From the NCBI GenBank assembly GCA_036345935.2, contig JADWOT020001200.1:62001-126000 (forward strand): a stretch of 64,000 nucleotides of DNA, given 5' to 3'. The notes under the pieces were generated by a model. The model did not search any database. It was not told the origin of the DNA and saw only the letters and a program-made list of their open reading frames with translations. The stretch is from Taenia hydatigena. Taxonomy: Eukaryota; Platyhelminthes; Cestoda; Cyclophyllidea; Taeniidae. Below, in pieces: positions 25,291 through 38,636 of this stretch. Position 1 is the stretch's first letter. Every line of letters begins with the position of its first letter. The position numbers were made by a program, and so were the translations under genes.

Positions 25291-28200
25291 TGCAAGTAGA
25301 TCTCGCTTCTAATGGCTCCCATCTGTTAAGCGTCCTGTCTTTATTACATGTGGTAATCAAAGTGCACAAGATTTAATGCTTTTAGGTGAAAATTGTGTTG
25401 CAATATGCTCGATTTGAAAACGGTCTACTAAGCCATCGTCGAAGGTATTGGCTAACCAAATAAGCCAAAGAGGAGCAGGGCTGCAAATAAGTGAACAAGC
25501 GTATTTAAGGCTTTGCGATTCAAAATTGGCTACTAATATTTTCAATAGTAGAGAATGATGCCATGAGTTAAGGTGGAAAGCGGGGACAAGCCATGTCTTC
25601 TACTTCAATCGCATTTAGATGAGTAACCGGCCTTCGCGCGAAAGGAATGCGACTCTAATTAAAATTGCGAGGATAGGATGCTTGAGTTGCAACTTTGGGT
25701 CTTTGTGTAGGTTTTCGTGACAGCTTACCACAAGAAGTATCTGCAATGCCAGGATTTGTCACAACAATGAAACTGAAGAGAGGAAACCGGCCACCCATGA
25801 TCAATGTATCTAAATCCCCGAATTTATTGCTGCTTGGGCAGAATAGCAGGACTAATCGACTTCAGCGGAGAAGATGCCAGTGAATGACTCCAGTTTATAA
25901 ACAAATTGGCGATTCGTGATATGCCAGGCCATACTATTCTTCTGTCATAAAAGAAAGTATTTAAATATGCGTGTGTCTGATGGGGAACTAAGCAGGAGTG
26001 GCGATCTTTAGATTTGAAATTTCTCTGCAACTTGACAAAAGCCGGTCAGTACAGTCTGTCAAAATCGAATGGGAATGGCCTTTGCTGCCAGGCATTTTTC
26101 AGGTCGAGTAGAGATTAGCAGTCCATTTAAGCAGCAACAGCAGTAAGACATCAGTGCATTGCTGGGATCCTTTAAGATGGCTAAACCGATACTGACAAAA
26201 CAGGCTAAAATTTCTCCAGTGGGTGAGAAACAGTCATCCAAACTAGATATTGCTTCTTCCTTTCACGAGGCACGCTGACACCTCCCTTCAGTACTGCCTC
26301 CACTTCTTCGGTTAAATCTTATTTTCTCATCAGCTACTAGGTTATACAAGTTAAAACGAAGAAAGGATGGAAATGAGATGGATGGATAGAAGATGCTGCC
26401 CATCAAACACTGTTCCACACTGTTGGTTACTTGGCAACACAGATGACGAATCTGAAGTAATCATGGGTTTACGTATCAGTACACCAAGAGAGAAATCAGA
26501 GAACAAGTATATAAAAGCCGGGGCTGGACTGATGAATCAGAATAGCCACAACAAAGCCCATTTTGACCTGTCCCGCTGCTCCTATTTCCAGTTGATGACA
26601 ACGGCTTTTTGATTTACCCACCACAAGCCCAACTCCGAACTGCCGTGAAGAGGAATGCTCTGCAAGCTAATGGTACAGTAGTTATTAGTCAACCGAAATT
26701 TCTTAGGTCAAGAGAAATGACATCTCTACTGTTTTCTTGTCCAGGGTTATTGTCCACTCTTTAATCAGGAGTAACTTATGTATGCTATGAATTTAATTTG
26801 TCAGCAGTTCATCTGATCAGTTAAATTAAATTATACCTGCAGCTACTTATATTTAAATCAAGAGTTTGTGGAGTACCAGTCATTGTGCTGCATTCCGTTT
26901 CTTCGATTCGTGTATTGTGCAAATGAGGTCGCATTCAGAGCACGTGCTAAGGAATGTCTGCCACTTTAAAGACAGTACCCACTTACCAATATGGACACCT
27001 CAGCAAATAAGGACATCTGTTTGTGGCAATGCGAGGTCGCCGTTACCTCACTATCTAGGCATGGAACTCGCCCTGAATCAAACCCTCACCTGCGTTAGCA
27101 CTATTTGGTCTTTATGCTATATTTACGCTTTAGCCTATGAACGCGCAATAAATTCAGAAGAATAATATGATGAAAAAGGAAGGCACATACTGCTAAAATG
27201 AACCAGGACTGAGATACGATAGCATATTTAGTAATGTTCCATACAGTGGCCGGTGTTGAATGGTATTGGTGAGCATGTCTCGCGTCATCACGATTGAATT
27301 CTTCCCCATCATCCAGCGTGGAGCTTGATCAGTGGAACATGTTGCGGGGTCTATGGTGGTGCCATGCTTATTGTTTAGAGAAACTGGATTAACTTAATTC
27401 GAGACATGGCATTAGGTTGTATTTGGTTCCCTGCCTCTTCAATTTGGCCAGATATTTGGCTCCATAGTGTGTGGTGATGAGAACCAAAGTAAACATTCGG
27501 TTTCGATTCCGGTGTTATTTTGACGAGAAAATAAAATGTTGTCTTAAATTCTACTACGCCTCATTGCGCTCCGTCTTGGAAACGAAGGAGTTATGTCTTT
27601 CCAGCTTCTCGACAAACGTAGCTAATTTTGTTATGGCATTGGCTAGCTGCTGTTAAAAGCATGTGCCTTGCCCAGGGAGACATCAAATGCTTACATAAAA
27701 AACTCATTTGACATTGCGGTAAGGAAATAAGGCACAGATTCATTATTTCGACAGTTTCAAGTCCAAATTATTTCGCATCTTTTCTCACATCTATGCTGAG
27801 ACGCTTTTTGGTAGTATGCCATCACTCGATGTAAAGATGGGTACGTTGCACCAAAACCGGTCCGCCACCATCACAAGAGTCAAAATTCTTCCTTTTTTCA
27901 CCGAAGTCAGCATGCAACTTTTCATTATCACTTGTCATTGAAACTGGGAATTCATTCATCGGCTGCAGCACGGGAAAGGAGGTCCTACGAAGCGCCATCT
28001 GATAAGCGGACCCTCACGTTCGACTGCTGCAATGACTGAAATTCACAGTTTTGAGCTCAGTGCTGTGCTGGAGAATATTTCGACAGCACTAAAGTAACGA
28101 ACCCATCAATTTGATATGCAATTTTTGTCCACAAATAGAAAACTGGTAGCCAACATAAACAATCCGACCCTCCACCTTCAACTCTTAACTAAATGACCAA

Positions 28201-30588
28201 ACAGAATTCGAGTATTTCATCACCAGGATTACACAAACCATGGATTCAACAAGCCTCGAAAGGCACTAGCCACACTTTCGAGTCAATAGATATGTTTGAT
28301 TGTGTGTATGCATGAAATGCATCGAAAATTCTAACAGTAGATACTCACATACCTGCAATTTATCAGGGTAAATGGCAACCCATGCACAACCACGACCAGA
28401 CAAAAGTCCAAACTTTCATATGTGCCGCTAAATACAAGAAAAAGGCTTTGGGTACTGATAAAGCAAAGCAATATTCACAGCACTCACTTTCAAATTTAGA
28501 GACCACATCATGGGAATTTTTAACATGCGGAATAAAAACAAATATAAACTTGCTCGGCGAATACAACATTTTGCAAGACATGTGTTCTGATGCTTTTTAG
28601 AACATAGACCGGTTAATAATAAGTCAAAATTTAGAATTTTTGCCATGGTTTTGAAAATTTTTGCATGCGAAATTTATTGCATTGTCCTTAATCTTCCTTT
28701 GGATCCCACTAGTCGAAGTTGATGTAATAGTTTATTACTAACATTTCTTTAAATGCACTTTTCAGACCGGAGGCAGGAGCGTATCTTTAATCTTTTGGTG
28801 TTGACTGAGGCTATCCCACCACCCCACTTTTGTGTGCCACCGATCCATCCTTTTGTCTAAGGCAGTAAAGATGCCTCAGAGCGTTTATGCAATGCTTATA
28901 TCCTTCAAATGTGCTTTGTAGGCCAGAGGTGGAAGAATAATTTTAACCTCGTCGAAGAGTAGCGTGGTTGCCCCCTGGAGGCAAATGTATCCTTGGCATA
29001 GACTTCCCGATATTGTTACTCTATAGTAAGAGCGGAATAGTTGAAGGGAAGGAAAGGGAAGAACTATCTAATTTCAACACTTTAATGTTCGGCATAGTCG
29101 CAAGAATGGAAAAGCCAGTAGAGAAGTCCCTGCACGAACTGCCGAAATATTGTCTGTGGACAGCAAATGGCTTGACCAGCTGTTTGTAATTTAATCAAAC
29201 ACAATGTTACTAGGTTCTGACATTTTATTAAAAAATATTTAGCACAAAATTTGCACTTCTGATTTTGTCTGGTCCTTAGACTCAACCGCGATCACTTGGG
29301 TGGTTATTGTACCTTCGTTGAGTGGAGTGGCCTTTTGGGCCATGCTAGCAACTGAAAAGTACAGTGCAGATTTGCAACGTAAGATAACCAAACAAAGCGG
29401 CAAACACATAACATCTTACAAGGACAGAGAGTTAAAACTGAATGTCGGCCAAATCTTCACATCCAATATGTTGATTACATTACTTCCAGATGTGGCTGAG
29501 CAGAATTCTGGAGAATAAACTTTGCCAAAATAACGTGACTTGGATGCAATCACATCTCAACCATCCGATATAAAAGGCGAACACGTCATGTTGATTGCTT
29601 GCTTTTCAGATGCCAATTATCCACTCGCTTAAACTAATGCAATCCGCTTTTCTTCGGCGGCAAGCCAATAACGACACAGTGATCGTGTTATTACCATTGG
29701 GCCGGCAAAACATGCTCATTTTTCAAGTGTAGCGACTGACTACGAAAATTGGCTTACGAAAACCCTCGTAGGGTTCTGATTGCAAGCACCTTTAGGCATA
29801 CACCAGTCAAAATACGGAATAGAACCCATTCAGAAGATCCATAAATGGGGATTAAAAGAAGGCGCAACCTACTGGCGTAGGACGTTTTCTCCAACCCAGT
29901 GCCACCGAATCAGTATTCACACTCTTTGGGTGAGCGAATTTGACAGAACTCACGACTGGAGTACAACTCATCTCAGTGAGGTGAGCAGACATCACTTCAG
30001 TAATTTTGCCCTAACAGAATGGGTGTTTACATCTGCATTAAGTTCAGCTATAAAAAACTCATAAATTGCAGAACAACCGTCCCGATCACCCGTCGTAGGG
30101 TGCCATGTTGCCCAATTGAAGCTTAAATTGAGTAAAATTTAAGGTAATATTTGAGGGAGCGAAATGAAGCCGGTTGTTTACTGACGGTTCCAAACATCAC
30201 CCATTCAGGGATTCGGACGCAATCTTGCACCTCCCTTGCACCTTATGAACATGCCCTAAAGTAGTTTGGCATGATGACTTGTCAAGAAGGATTTGTAATG
30301 ACTTGCTTCTTGCATTTGCATTGGTAATAGAGCGAGCTTAGCACTCCATCCATATTGAACCTCTCAAACTCACTTTCACTTAACTTTGCTCTAGTCACGG
30401 CTGCAAATTTCCAGTTTATACTGGAGTGGAATTTAAAATAGCTTCCTCTAATTTCAGCACAAAGTGTGAATTATAGCAGGCTGGTAAAATTGAAGACAGA
30501 GAATCAAACAGCGTCGAATACTGTTGAATTCATTAGCCATTAACTTCTGCAGCAGAAATTGGTTGCATTTTGATGATATGCAACACAA
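25291..30588. other. Non-coding stretch
   Basis: Short frames occur on both strands (up to 99 codons at 26866-27165) with no consistent exon chain, no RNA gene and no repeat that I could match elsewhere in the window. Confidence 0.4.
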
Positions 30589-30855
30589 ATGGCGGCATTG
30601 AAAGTAGCTATTCTAGTCCTTAGTAAATCACTGCAAGCATCTGTTCAATTGTATGGTTACCAGAAGTGCAACAAAGGACTCTGCGCAAAAATCAACCTAC
30701 TGGCTGTTACATTCACTACAATAAAGGCGCCCAAGGGCATCAAACATTTTCATATCAGGGGTAGTCGCATGGACTTGTTTGTGCTTTGGATTGTTAAGTT
30801 AAGCAGGGTTGCGGAATCAGTTGATGACACCGCGAAAGGGATTTGCATACTGTGA
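30589..30855 (+). CDS. Small ORF with good start context, unknown
   Basis: An 88-residue frame opens at an ATG in a favourable context (CACAAATGGCG: A at -3, G at +4) and closes with TGA. The N-terminus is mildly hydrophobic (MAALKVAILVLSKSLQA) and might resemble a weak signal or membrane-proximal segment. The rest is basic with no recognisable domain. No promoter or polyadenylation site is evident nearby. This is about the length expected by chance, so the call rests mainly on the start context. Confidence 0.15.
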   Translation: MAALKVAILVLSKSLQASVQLYGYQKCNKGLCAKINLLAVTFTTIKAPKGIKHFHIRGSRMDLFVLWIVKLSRVAESVDDTAKGICIL

Positions 30856-32815
30856 GGCAAGTCTCACTAGGAAGTAGTGGAAGAGCATGGTCACGATTGC
30901 GGGAGGTCTCGCGATGCCAGAAGTTATCGATGAAGCACAAAACTGCAAAAGTGGTTCTTTTTTACTGGCTAAAGAACGAAATGACTAATTTAATGGATTG
31001 GCAGACAAACATAATGCACGAATCTGTTTATTGTGTCCGACTTGAAGCATAATTTGGCGAGACTTCAACCGTAGGGTTGGAAGAGGATGGGATTGGCAAT
31101 GCATAAGCTGCAGGAGATAGCATTAAATTGCTTGATTAGGAAAAGTTGAAGAGAAAAGATTTTTGGATGGGTGCAAGAGCTCTTCATGATGCATGCAATT
31201 GAATGGACCTACTTTCGATTGACTCAAGGCAGCATAAGTGCTGATGAGGTGCAGGCAGCAATTGACGTATTGGCCACTTTAGTCGATTTTGATCCATCAA
31301 ATACCAGTCCAGTCTGATTCCACTAAGACAGAATTTCGATTATGATAGGTATGCATTAGGAACAGGTAGTGAATTCCAGGCAACTTTAATGCACTGGTTT
31401 TGTAACTCTGCAGAAGTTGACATCGTTAATATATTGTCCTGTATCATTGCGATGAGTGCGTTACTTAAATCTAAAGCACTGGCACCTTATTTTATACGTG
31501 CAGAGGAAGCCTATTTGTGGCATAATTACACCTCTACTTTGCTTTCACACGTTTGAAAGAAAAGCCAAAGTGATGCCTTTAGTTTGCATCAGCATACACC
31601 TCAACATGTAGACATCTAAAATTGGATTTTCTGCCGGACCGCACCAATTGCGTAGCGTTGCAGCCAAGTATAATGCCAACTATGTCTCTCATTAACGGTT
31701 CTTTGATTAGACCTCCCCAAGTTGGTTTACGACGGGCGTGATACAGGTTTTTGGTCTGTAGGACTTTGCTTTAAGAGTGTGGATAAGCCGCACTCAAGGG
31801 TATCCTTGTGGTCATCAGAAAAAGGTCGAGAATGCATCAACGTAATAGCAGCGCTCTTAGTTATTCTCATCAACAAATGCTCAGTTGTCATCTGCCAATC
31901 AGTATATAAGCAAAATGCGTCATGGACGATTCGAGCCTACCATGGGCGATGTTTTACAGCTCACGCATTCTCCCCTCCAATTGTGTTCAGCGGTTAGCTT
32001 CAAGTTATTTTCCAAGTTGCATCTTTATGGCTGATTCAAAATATCTGCTTTTCTTCATAAGTTTGTCAGATGCGGCAATCACCAAAGCGCGCAAACACAT
32101 CCGCATTCAAACATGGTCAGGCTGTAAGAGGGCCCTCAGGATGGAGGCAATTCACATTTAACGTGTATGGGTCCATTGTGAGAGCTCTATTGGAATCACC
32201 CTTGCGAAAGTTCACACCTTGCAAATCAATTGTCGAGACTTCGATGTTCCACTGCACTCTGATTCGCAAGGTGTGATGCATCTCAAGAATAAATTCAATG
32301 GAGCTCATACTATGAGTATATACACGTCAATTCTAATTACCTTCTTTTCGTAGACTTTTCTTCTGTGTTGTGGTGGAATAAAATTCAGCGAACGGAGAGG
32401 TCAGGGCTACTGGCATGGCCCGGCGTCCACCCATCTGGCTAGGCCGATACGTCTTGAAACGTACCTCTTGGGTGAGCGACAGGAACACAACGTAAATCCT
32501 CCGACACCGGCAAACGCCGTCCCACAGCTGCCTATTAATGCACTCCCTATTAACACTTTGTCGAAGACAATAAAGATGTCTCAAAACAGCCTTTTAGTAT
32601 TTGGCGCAGTCGAAGGGACGGAGAGAAGGACAAAGAAATCTCCACAAATGCTACCTGTGTAAATAACGAAGAGGGGATCTAGAACGCTGTTAGCATGAAC
32701 CACGGAGGCATAGCCTACGGGTCAATGAGCTGGGCTGATTATATTTGAAGCGAACTTCCTGCCACCACAATTTAATCTAGTAGTAAAAATATTTTGATTT
32801 CCTAGTTCCTATTCT
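30856..32815. other. Non-coding stretch with weak frames
   Basis: Protein-like frames on opposite strands overlap at 32070-32310 and at 32333-32662. A minus-strand candidate exon at about 32342-32480 ends in a donor GAAG|GTAATT, but I could not join it in phase to anything. Nothing here is supported as a gene. Confidence 0.35.
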
Positions 32816-34545
32816 TTATGTCGTTTCCCTTTCGATATTGTTATCTGACTCGAGATGCCAAAAAGGAAGAGTAGGAGGCACTACAGCTCCTTGATCGCGA
32901 CTTCTGCAATCGTAAAAATCAGATATGCAATCTGATTCGTTACTTGTCGCTTGTGTCGCGTCGTCCTGATTGACGGGGACAATTTGCCTCAACCAGGCGT
33001 GAGAGTATTTGCCGATTTTGTGTGCCGTGTCCACTTCATTCTGAAGAAGGAAAGGAATTAGGGGAGCCAGAGGAGGGAAAAGGCGATTAATTGAAGTGGA
33101 GCGATTTGGTAGGCATGTTGGCGGAGGGTGGAGTTGAGATTAAATGAACGGCTGGCTAAACAGCAAACGAACAATTAAAGGGTAGAACCACCTAATTGGT
33201 CGTCTAGAAGGATGAGCTAGGAGGCTAGGGTAAAACAAGTGCGCCTTCTCACTTACATACACTCAAGCACACACACACGCACACGCTTCTACCTGTTTTT
33301 CGCGACATTAATTAAGGCGACTCCTCAACAGGGCAGAAATGAAAGTGTGCAATGACACACACAAACTTGGGCAAACAGATAGATAGGTGCAGATACATAG
33401 GGAAGGAGGGAGAATGTGGTCAAGGGCTGGATGCTTGCATTCTTACCCATTATTGTAGAACACCAGGCAGAGACATTCTCCGCTAAAGGGAAAAGAATTA
33501 GGCAGTGATATAAGAAAGTGAGTTTGGCCAGTTTACAAATCGCAAAGTGGGAGCGATACGCTCACCTTAGCTCTCGAAGAGGTGAGCGGAAGAAGGGAGG
33601 CGGCGTGGTGCAGGACGAAAGAGGGACAGAAGGAAAGAAATCGCAGACAAGATAAAGATTTGGGTAGAGTGTGATTTTGTCAGATCCAGCATACTCTGTG
33701 CAAGCCTCATCCAGGTTATGAATCTTTGCTTTATTTAATCATGTCATAATTGGGAGTAAGTCCTGTGGCGGGATGACGAGGAACTTACAAAGAGAGTGCT
33801 AGCAGCCGATGAGGTAGGAAGAGAAGGCAGAGGAGAATTGATGATGATTTTGGGGGAAGGGAAGATGAGGGAAGAGTAAGAGGTGCATGGAAGGAGACGT
33901 TCCCGAGTCACTAAAGTAAAAAAAATAAAGATAAGGAACTGAATAGCACGCAGTATTCACTCCTTTTCCAGCTAAGTTAAATAAGTGGAGCACATATGGT
34001 GGGAGATAATGGTGGAGAGCCCATTGAACGTAGGAGAAAGTAAAGGATACCCTCACCGAGGATGCTTTTGAGTGGAGCATGAGGTTGAAGACGTAGACTG
34101 GAGAGCTCCTCTGCACCCATTTCAAAGGCGTCATCATCCTTAATATCTGCAATAAAGAAGGAAAAGACCTCAGATCGCATGGCATGGAGATGTGTTGATT
34201 TTATTAGGCGGGCAAAACTCAAGCGTTGAAGTTGACTTTAATGGTAACGTGTGAGGCGCCTCTAAGGATGGGGCATACACGATAGATCAGACAGTCCTGT
34301 CTACCTTCCTTTTCCTATTTTATGCAAGCCTGTTATAATCCAGCCGAGGTGACTAGCCTGCTCTGTTCCGATCCAGTATAATCTAGTCAGATGTAGTCTA
34401 GCCTAGTCTCGCGCACCGTGCTACAGTGCTTCCAGAGTGAAATATGGATATTGAGCTGCTTACCTGGTGATTGTAAACGCATGTAGGCAAAAGCTCTCAC
34501 GTCAGGTTTGGACGATTTGTTTCCTGTGTCGCCACTGTTCTGCAT
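32816..34545 (-). CDS. Four-exon gene model, 172 residues, unknown product
   Basis: On the minus strand four exons join in phase: 34464-34545 (82 bases), 34057-34146 (90), 33789-33910 (122) and 32816-33040 (225), total 519 bases, or 172 residues plus TAA. Boundaries are strong. Acceptors are GCTTGTGCAG before ATG, TTCTTTATTGCAG, TTTTTTTACTTTAG and TCCTTCTTCAG; donors are CCAG|GTAAGC, CTCG|GTGAGG and CTTT|GTAAGT. Introns are 317, 146 and 748 bases. The first coding exon starts with ATG right after the acceptor, so a 5' UTR intron is implied. The product has no evident signal peptide or membrane span: a basic N-terminus, an acidic segment (IKDDDAFEMGAEELSS), a Ser/Pro/Thr-rich middle (INSPLPSLPTSSAAS) and an acidic C-terminus ending NNIERETT. 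No family is recognised. An alternative end reads through exon 3 to TGA at 33744, with AATAAA at 33730-33735. Confidence 0.42.
33268..33284. repeat. (AC)n microsatellite
   Basis: A short imperfect AC dinucleotide run lies within the last intron of the four-exon gene model. Confidence 0.8.
33730..33735 (-). promoter_or_regulatory. Possible polyadenylation signal (AATAAA)
   Basis: AATAAA on the minus strand lies 9 bases beyond the in-frame TGA (33744-33746) that would end exon 3 of the four-exon model if its donor at 33788 were not used. It could define a shorter isoform. AATAAA is common by chance in AT-rich DNA. Confidence 0.25.
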
Positions 34546-36170
34546 CTGCACAAGCGACATAAAAAAGGCGCCCGTCAATCAAAGCGATGCATAGGAATTA
34601 AAAAGTAATGAGCCATTTAACAAAAGTACCTTTCTATGCAGAAGTCTCAACCGGGGAGCTGCAGTGCCTCCCACTCTTCCGCTTTAGAACTTCAAGTTTA
34701 ACAGCGACATCGGAGAGGGAACGACATAAGCCTTACTTAAACCCCCTTGGAAATGAGACAGTCGACAACCAAGTCAAGCAGATACTGTCAGTTAAGGGAA
34801 TCGATGACTCATCTCGCTAGGATTGGTACGAATCTAGCGAATGTGAGTTTCTGATGTGTATCCCAAATTGTTGCCACGCATTGTGCAAGGCAATAGCAGT
34901 AAATGCATTAGCATGAACATTTAGCTAAAAGAGACAAAAGAATGATTGACGCAGAGGTGGAGGGATGAGAAGCCGTCAAAATAAAATGAGTGGGGTGAGG
35001 AAGGGAAGGAGAGGATTGGAAATAAACTCATAAGATAAATCTACGCAGTTCTGTGGCGCGGCGTTATTTATTATTCTTCTTCTATCCCTAAACTATTCAC
35101 TCACGCACTAATCCATCCATGTGACTAGGTAAAATGTGAACAAATTCGAATTTATTAATGGTCCATTCAAAGCGGCCGGTCATAGTTTCCCTTCCCCGTT
35201 GGATTTACAACGGACATCAAGTAGAGTAAGGGGTGAGGGTGGCACCACAATGGATCGTGAACAAGATGAGAGAGAAAGGAAAAGCAGAGGTGGAAAGAGT
35301 AAATTATCTGCATAATGCCACTGCTAAAAGGGAAGAAAACGGTTTGGGGAGCATATACTATGCTCTTAATCCGTCAAGCAAAATATTCTTCTTGAAAATG
35401 CACTGCTCGTTTTACCCTAGCCGAATTTGCTTTCTTTGTACCATATTCTTACACATCTGCATCGTTACTGTTCCAATCTGAACCATTCTAGCTCTGGCAT
35501 GAGCGCGCATACTTCACCCTACTTTCGCATCTTTTATTACCCTACTCTCTCAGTATTCTTCGCAAATATAGACAATTTACACTTTGGATTTTGTAATGGG
35601 AAATGCTGCAAGGCCTAGCAGAATGAAGTAAGTTGCTGAACCTCATTTCTGAGTGATCGCGATCTATACCCGTAATCTTCCAGCTTTCATTGCCAAAACA
35701 GACATTTTAAAATGAAAATTGTCGCATTCTCTTTAAAAAAAGGAACGAACAGCTAATTCTTGATTCTGGTCGATTCTGGAACAGCATGGATAAGAGTGAA
35801 AGGAGCTCTGTACACTTGCTAGTCCTGATTTCGCTGCCCCGATCACGCCGGAATCGTGGGATTGCAAAATGAGTACTACCACGAGCAAATGCAGCAGGGA
35901 ACCTGCTATCAAGTCCTAATACTGATCATTCCTGGAGTGGATTTGCAGATTTATGTGATATCGCAACTTTCTTTTGCAAACTTGGCTACTCACACACCAA
36001 GCATACCAAAAGTGTCAGATCTTATCAGGAGAAATGCCGCAAACAATTACGGAAGGGAGCAATATGCTAAACTTCGTTTTGGATCAACGTAGGATCAAAA
36101 GAGAATCAAAAGTGTAATGCTCTAGATCCTTGCTAAAAGCGTTTATAGAAAGAAACATGCACAAAGGAAC
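34546..36170. other. Upstream region of the four-exon model; no exon placed
   Basis: This minus-strand upstream region should hold the promoter and 5' UTR exon of the 172-residue model. I could not place them. A candidate minus-strand exon at 35209-35323, with acceptor TTCTTCCCTTTTAG and donor GTT|GTAAAT, is 115 bases long and does not match the phase of the first coding exon, so it could at most be 5' UTR. Plus-strand frames at 34608-34820 and 35233-35618 are unsupported. Confidence 0.35.
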
Positions 36171-36455
36171 TCAATTGTTTGAGTGTGTGCATTCGCGCAT
36201 TACCATTTTTTGCACCAACTTAGGCGCTCTTATCATCGACCAAAGCCTGGTTTTCGCAAAAAAATACGAAAGCTGCTGCAAGTAATTACTAAATGGAATA
36301 GGCTGCTGTGCTTTGCACCTAATTGATTCTGGGCCTAAATGAACAGAATATGGCGCAGTTTTATATGCTTTTGTCATCTCAGCTTTCTTTACCAAAAAGG
36401 CTTCCTCGACTATCGACGGTGTCCAAATTACATCGTGCAACACGAGGAACATCAT
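36171..36455 (-). CDS. Small ORF, unknown
   Basis: A minus-strand frame runs from ATG at 36455 to TGA at 36171, giving 94 residues with an ordinary composition (for example KTAPYSVHLGPESIRC near the middle). The same frame is open upstream to a TTG at 36512 through a hydrophobic stretch, TQLFLLFLVAMMFLVL, which could be part of a signal or membrane segment if an upstream exon supplied a start. The sequence CTTTCTTCTGTTCCTGGTAG just before the ATG could instead be a splice acceptor. No family is recognised and no partner exon was found. Confidence 0.17.
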   Translation of the reverse strand: MMFLVLHDVIWTPSIVEEAFLVKKAEMTKAYKTAPYSVHLGPESIRCKAQQPIPFSNYLQQLSYFFAKTRLWSMIRAPKLVQKMVMRECTHSNN

Positions 36456-36512
36456 AGCTACCAGGAACAGAAGAAAGAGCTGAGTACGAGAGCAAATAAT
36501 TGCAAATAACAA

Positions 36513-38630
36513 CTAAGCAAATATGTCATGGCTAAGCGCCTATGCTATCTAAGTTTTCGCATCTAAATCCTCGGCATTACGCTGCGGCCATCCCCAAACA
36601 GCAAATGCCTTGCAATTGAACTGCAACTACTTGGAAGGGAAATAACCTAACCTTTGTTGCCGAGCCTTAATTACTTCTAGGTTAGAGCAAAAAGTATGAC
36701 GCAGCTGATATTTGCACTTTCCGTTATTTTCGTCACATCAAACTCTTTTTACAGCCGAAAGACAAAATGGTGTAGTTTAACAGGATCCTTGCTTTTTTGG
36801 TATTGTAACAAACCGTCGGTAAGGGTCTTGTTGGAATCATTTTCGGATCAAATTAGGAATAGCATAAAACACAGCGCACTTGGGCTAATTTGCAATTGTT
36901 TCACATGTGTGCTGTAATTTTTTCCTTTGCCTCGAAGGCCTCCAACTACAACCCAGTAGCAATCGAATAACTTGACTTGACCAGCATTTTTAAAGACAGT
37001 TCGCAGATGTAGACGGTTCAGTAATTCGTGTAAGGAAAATTTGCTCCTCACTAATAAATAAAATCATGGAAATAAAGGGTTAAGCCAAAGTATTAAGTGG
37101 CCACTGTTAATTTATGCGTGATAGATTAGCTAAGAAACCATAAAATGCAATTTATTCTTACCTGAGTCATGTGCGAAGTAATGCCAACGGAGCGACCCTA
37201 ATTTGGAATCAATCGCCGACGACCTCATGCTCAGCTATTTATGTTTCAGTCAGACGCGATGCATTCTTGTGAGTTTCCGATGCCACAACCCCGGTTTCAC
37301 CAAGTAATCCTCAGTAGTTAAGACGTGTTCTCAAAATTACCTTGCGCACCTTTGCCATAACCATGACAATGCATTGCAGCAACGAATTAAATATGCCGGA
37401 GAGACAGAAGGCAGTTACCGCTAATGACTTTGAAAGATGATGAGTAAGCCAGTTAAAATAAAGACTTGTTTCAACTAACGTAAAATGCAATCCGTAGTTG
37501 ACTTATGTCCTGAAACTTGCAGACGTATTTTGTATCAATGTTTATTTTCGTTTTTGGGGCGATGTGTGGTATATTAACAAATGAATAAGTCGCATGAGCA
37601 CTTTGGGGCGAAAATTATCATCAACTATATTTATCAGCTAATATTTTGCATAACATTTTATTTATTTGAATTTTTTCTTTAGCCTTCAAACAGGATATAA
37701 AATAAACGCGCCTAATCCATTCCTCACAAGTATTGCATCATCTTCAAATCAAAAAAGAGATCGCCCTTGCTCACTGTAGTTGGGGCTCACATTTAACATC
37801 GTTAGACAGTGCTATATGCCATTTGAGGCACTCATTTACACGTATCTTGTCCCACAACATGGCATAATAAAAAGCGAGAGGCATTCACCCACTTAATCCA
37901 TGCATAATAAACCCTTTAATGTGTAACTAGGCCCCACATGTTCACGATGAAAAGCAACTACAGCGTGAGGATAAGCAGAAAAGATTATCCAAAGTGCTCA
38001 ACACTTCCTATTGAGAGTGAGGCAGGCCCACAATTACGCAGCAGAAAGGCGATACGCGCTTGCTAAAATTCCAAGCATTACTGCATCACGTGTTTCAAGT
38101 GTCTTGCCAATTGTAAGCAATCACTGTGTTAGATTAAATTTCAGTCGCAACGAGAAACGGGATCCTAGACACCATTGTAAATCGAATTTTAGACCTTATT
38201 GTCAATGCACGTCAATTGTAAGCTTCATATCGATCTTATTCAATTTTAGAGGTCAGGCGGCGGCATGGTAGGCCCTTTGGTATCAATAAAGGCCGATTTG
38301 TATATTTCATGACCTCTACTAGATCGATTGGAAAGGGATGGTACCGCGCATACAGAGAGTCTCAGAGTATACACAGCCTCCTTCCCTCTCCCCAGTTAAT
38401 CAAGCAGATCATGGAATAGGGTATAACTTGCGAGTTGTCGGAGTCACAGCTGCAGAAAAAATCCCCATCCCTCCTAATTCTCACAAACCAGCTTCAATAA
38501 ATACGCGTTACAAAACCGTATATAGGTATCCAATGTGACGAAATTTTCGCGTTTGATATTTGATGAGAGGATATGGAACTTGGTTGTCAACACACATTTC
38601 ATTTTAATATAAAGAAAAGTCTAGATATCG
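36513..38630. other. Non-coding stretch
   Basis: Nothing is supported. Short frames (up to 86 codons at 38011-38271) are not backed by splice signals, and I matched no repeat here. Confidence 0.45.
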
Positions 38631-38636
38631 ATAAGA

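Noticed and set aside
33400..33700. Extra exons between exons 3 and 4 of the four-exon model (about 33553-33685 and a 36-base segment near 33446-33481)
   Set aside because: They can be chained in phase with exon 3, but then the last exon is read in a frame that stops after 16 codons. The direct join keeps a 74-codon frame and needs fewer assumptions.
33799..34185. 128-codon minus-strand frame as a single-exon gene
   Set aside because: It runs across exons 2 and 3 and the intron of the four-exon model in another phase; the splice sites there are strong and give a consistent joined frame.
35209..35323. Coding exon upstream of the four-exon model
   Set aside because: Good acceptor, but 115 bases long and the wrong phase for the first coding exon. 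It could only be untranslated.
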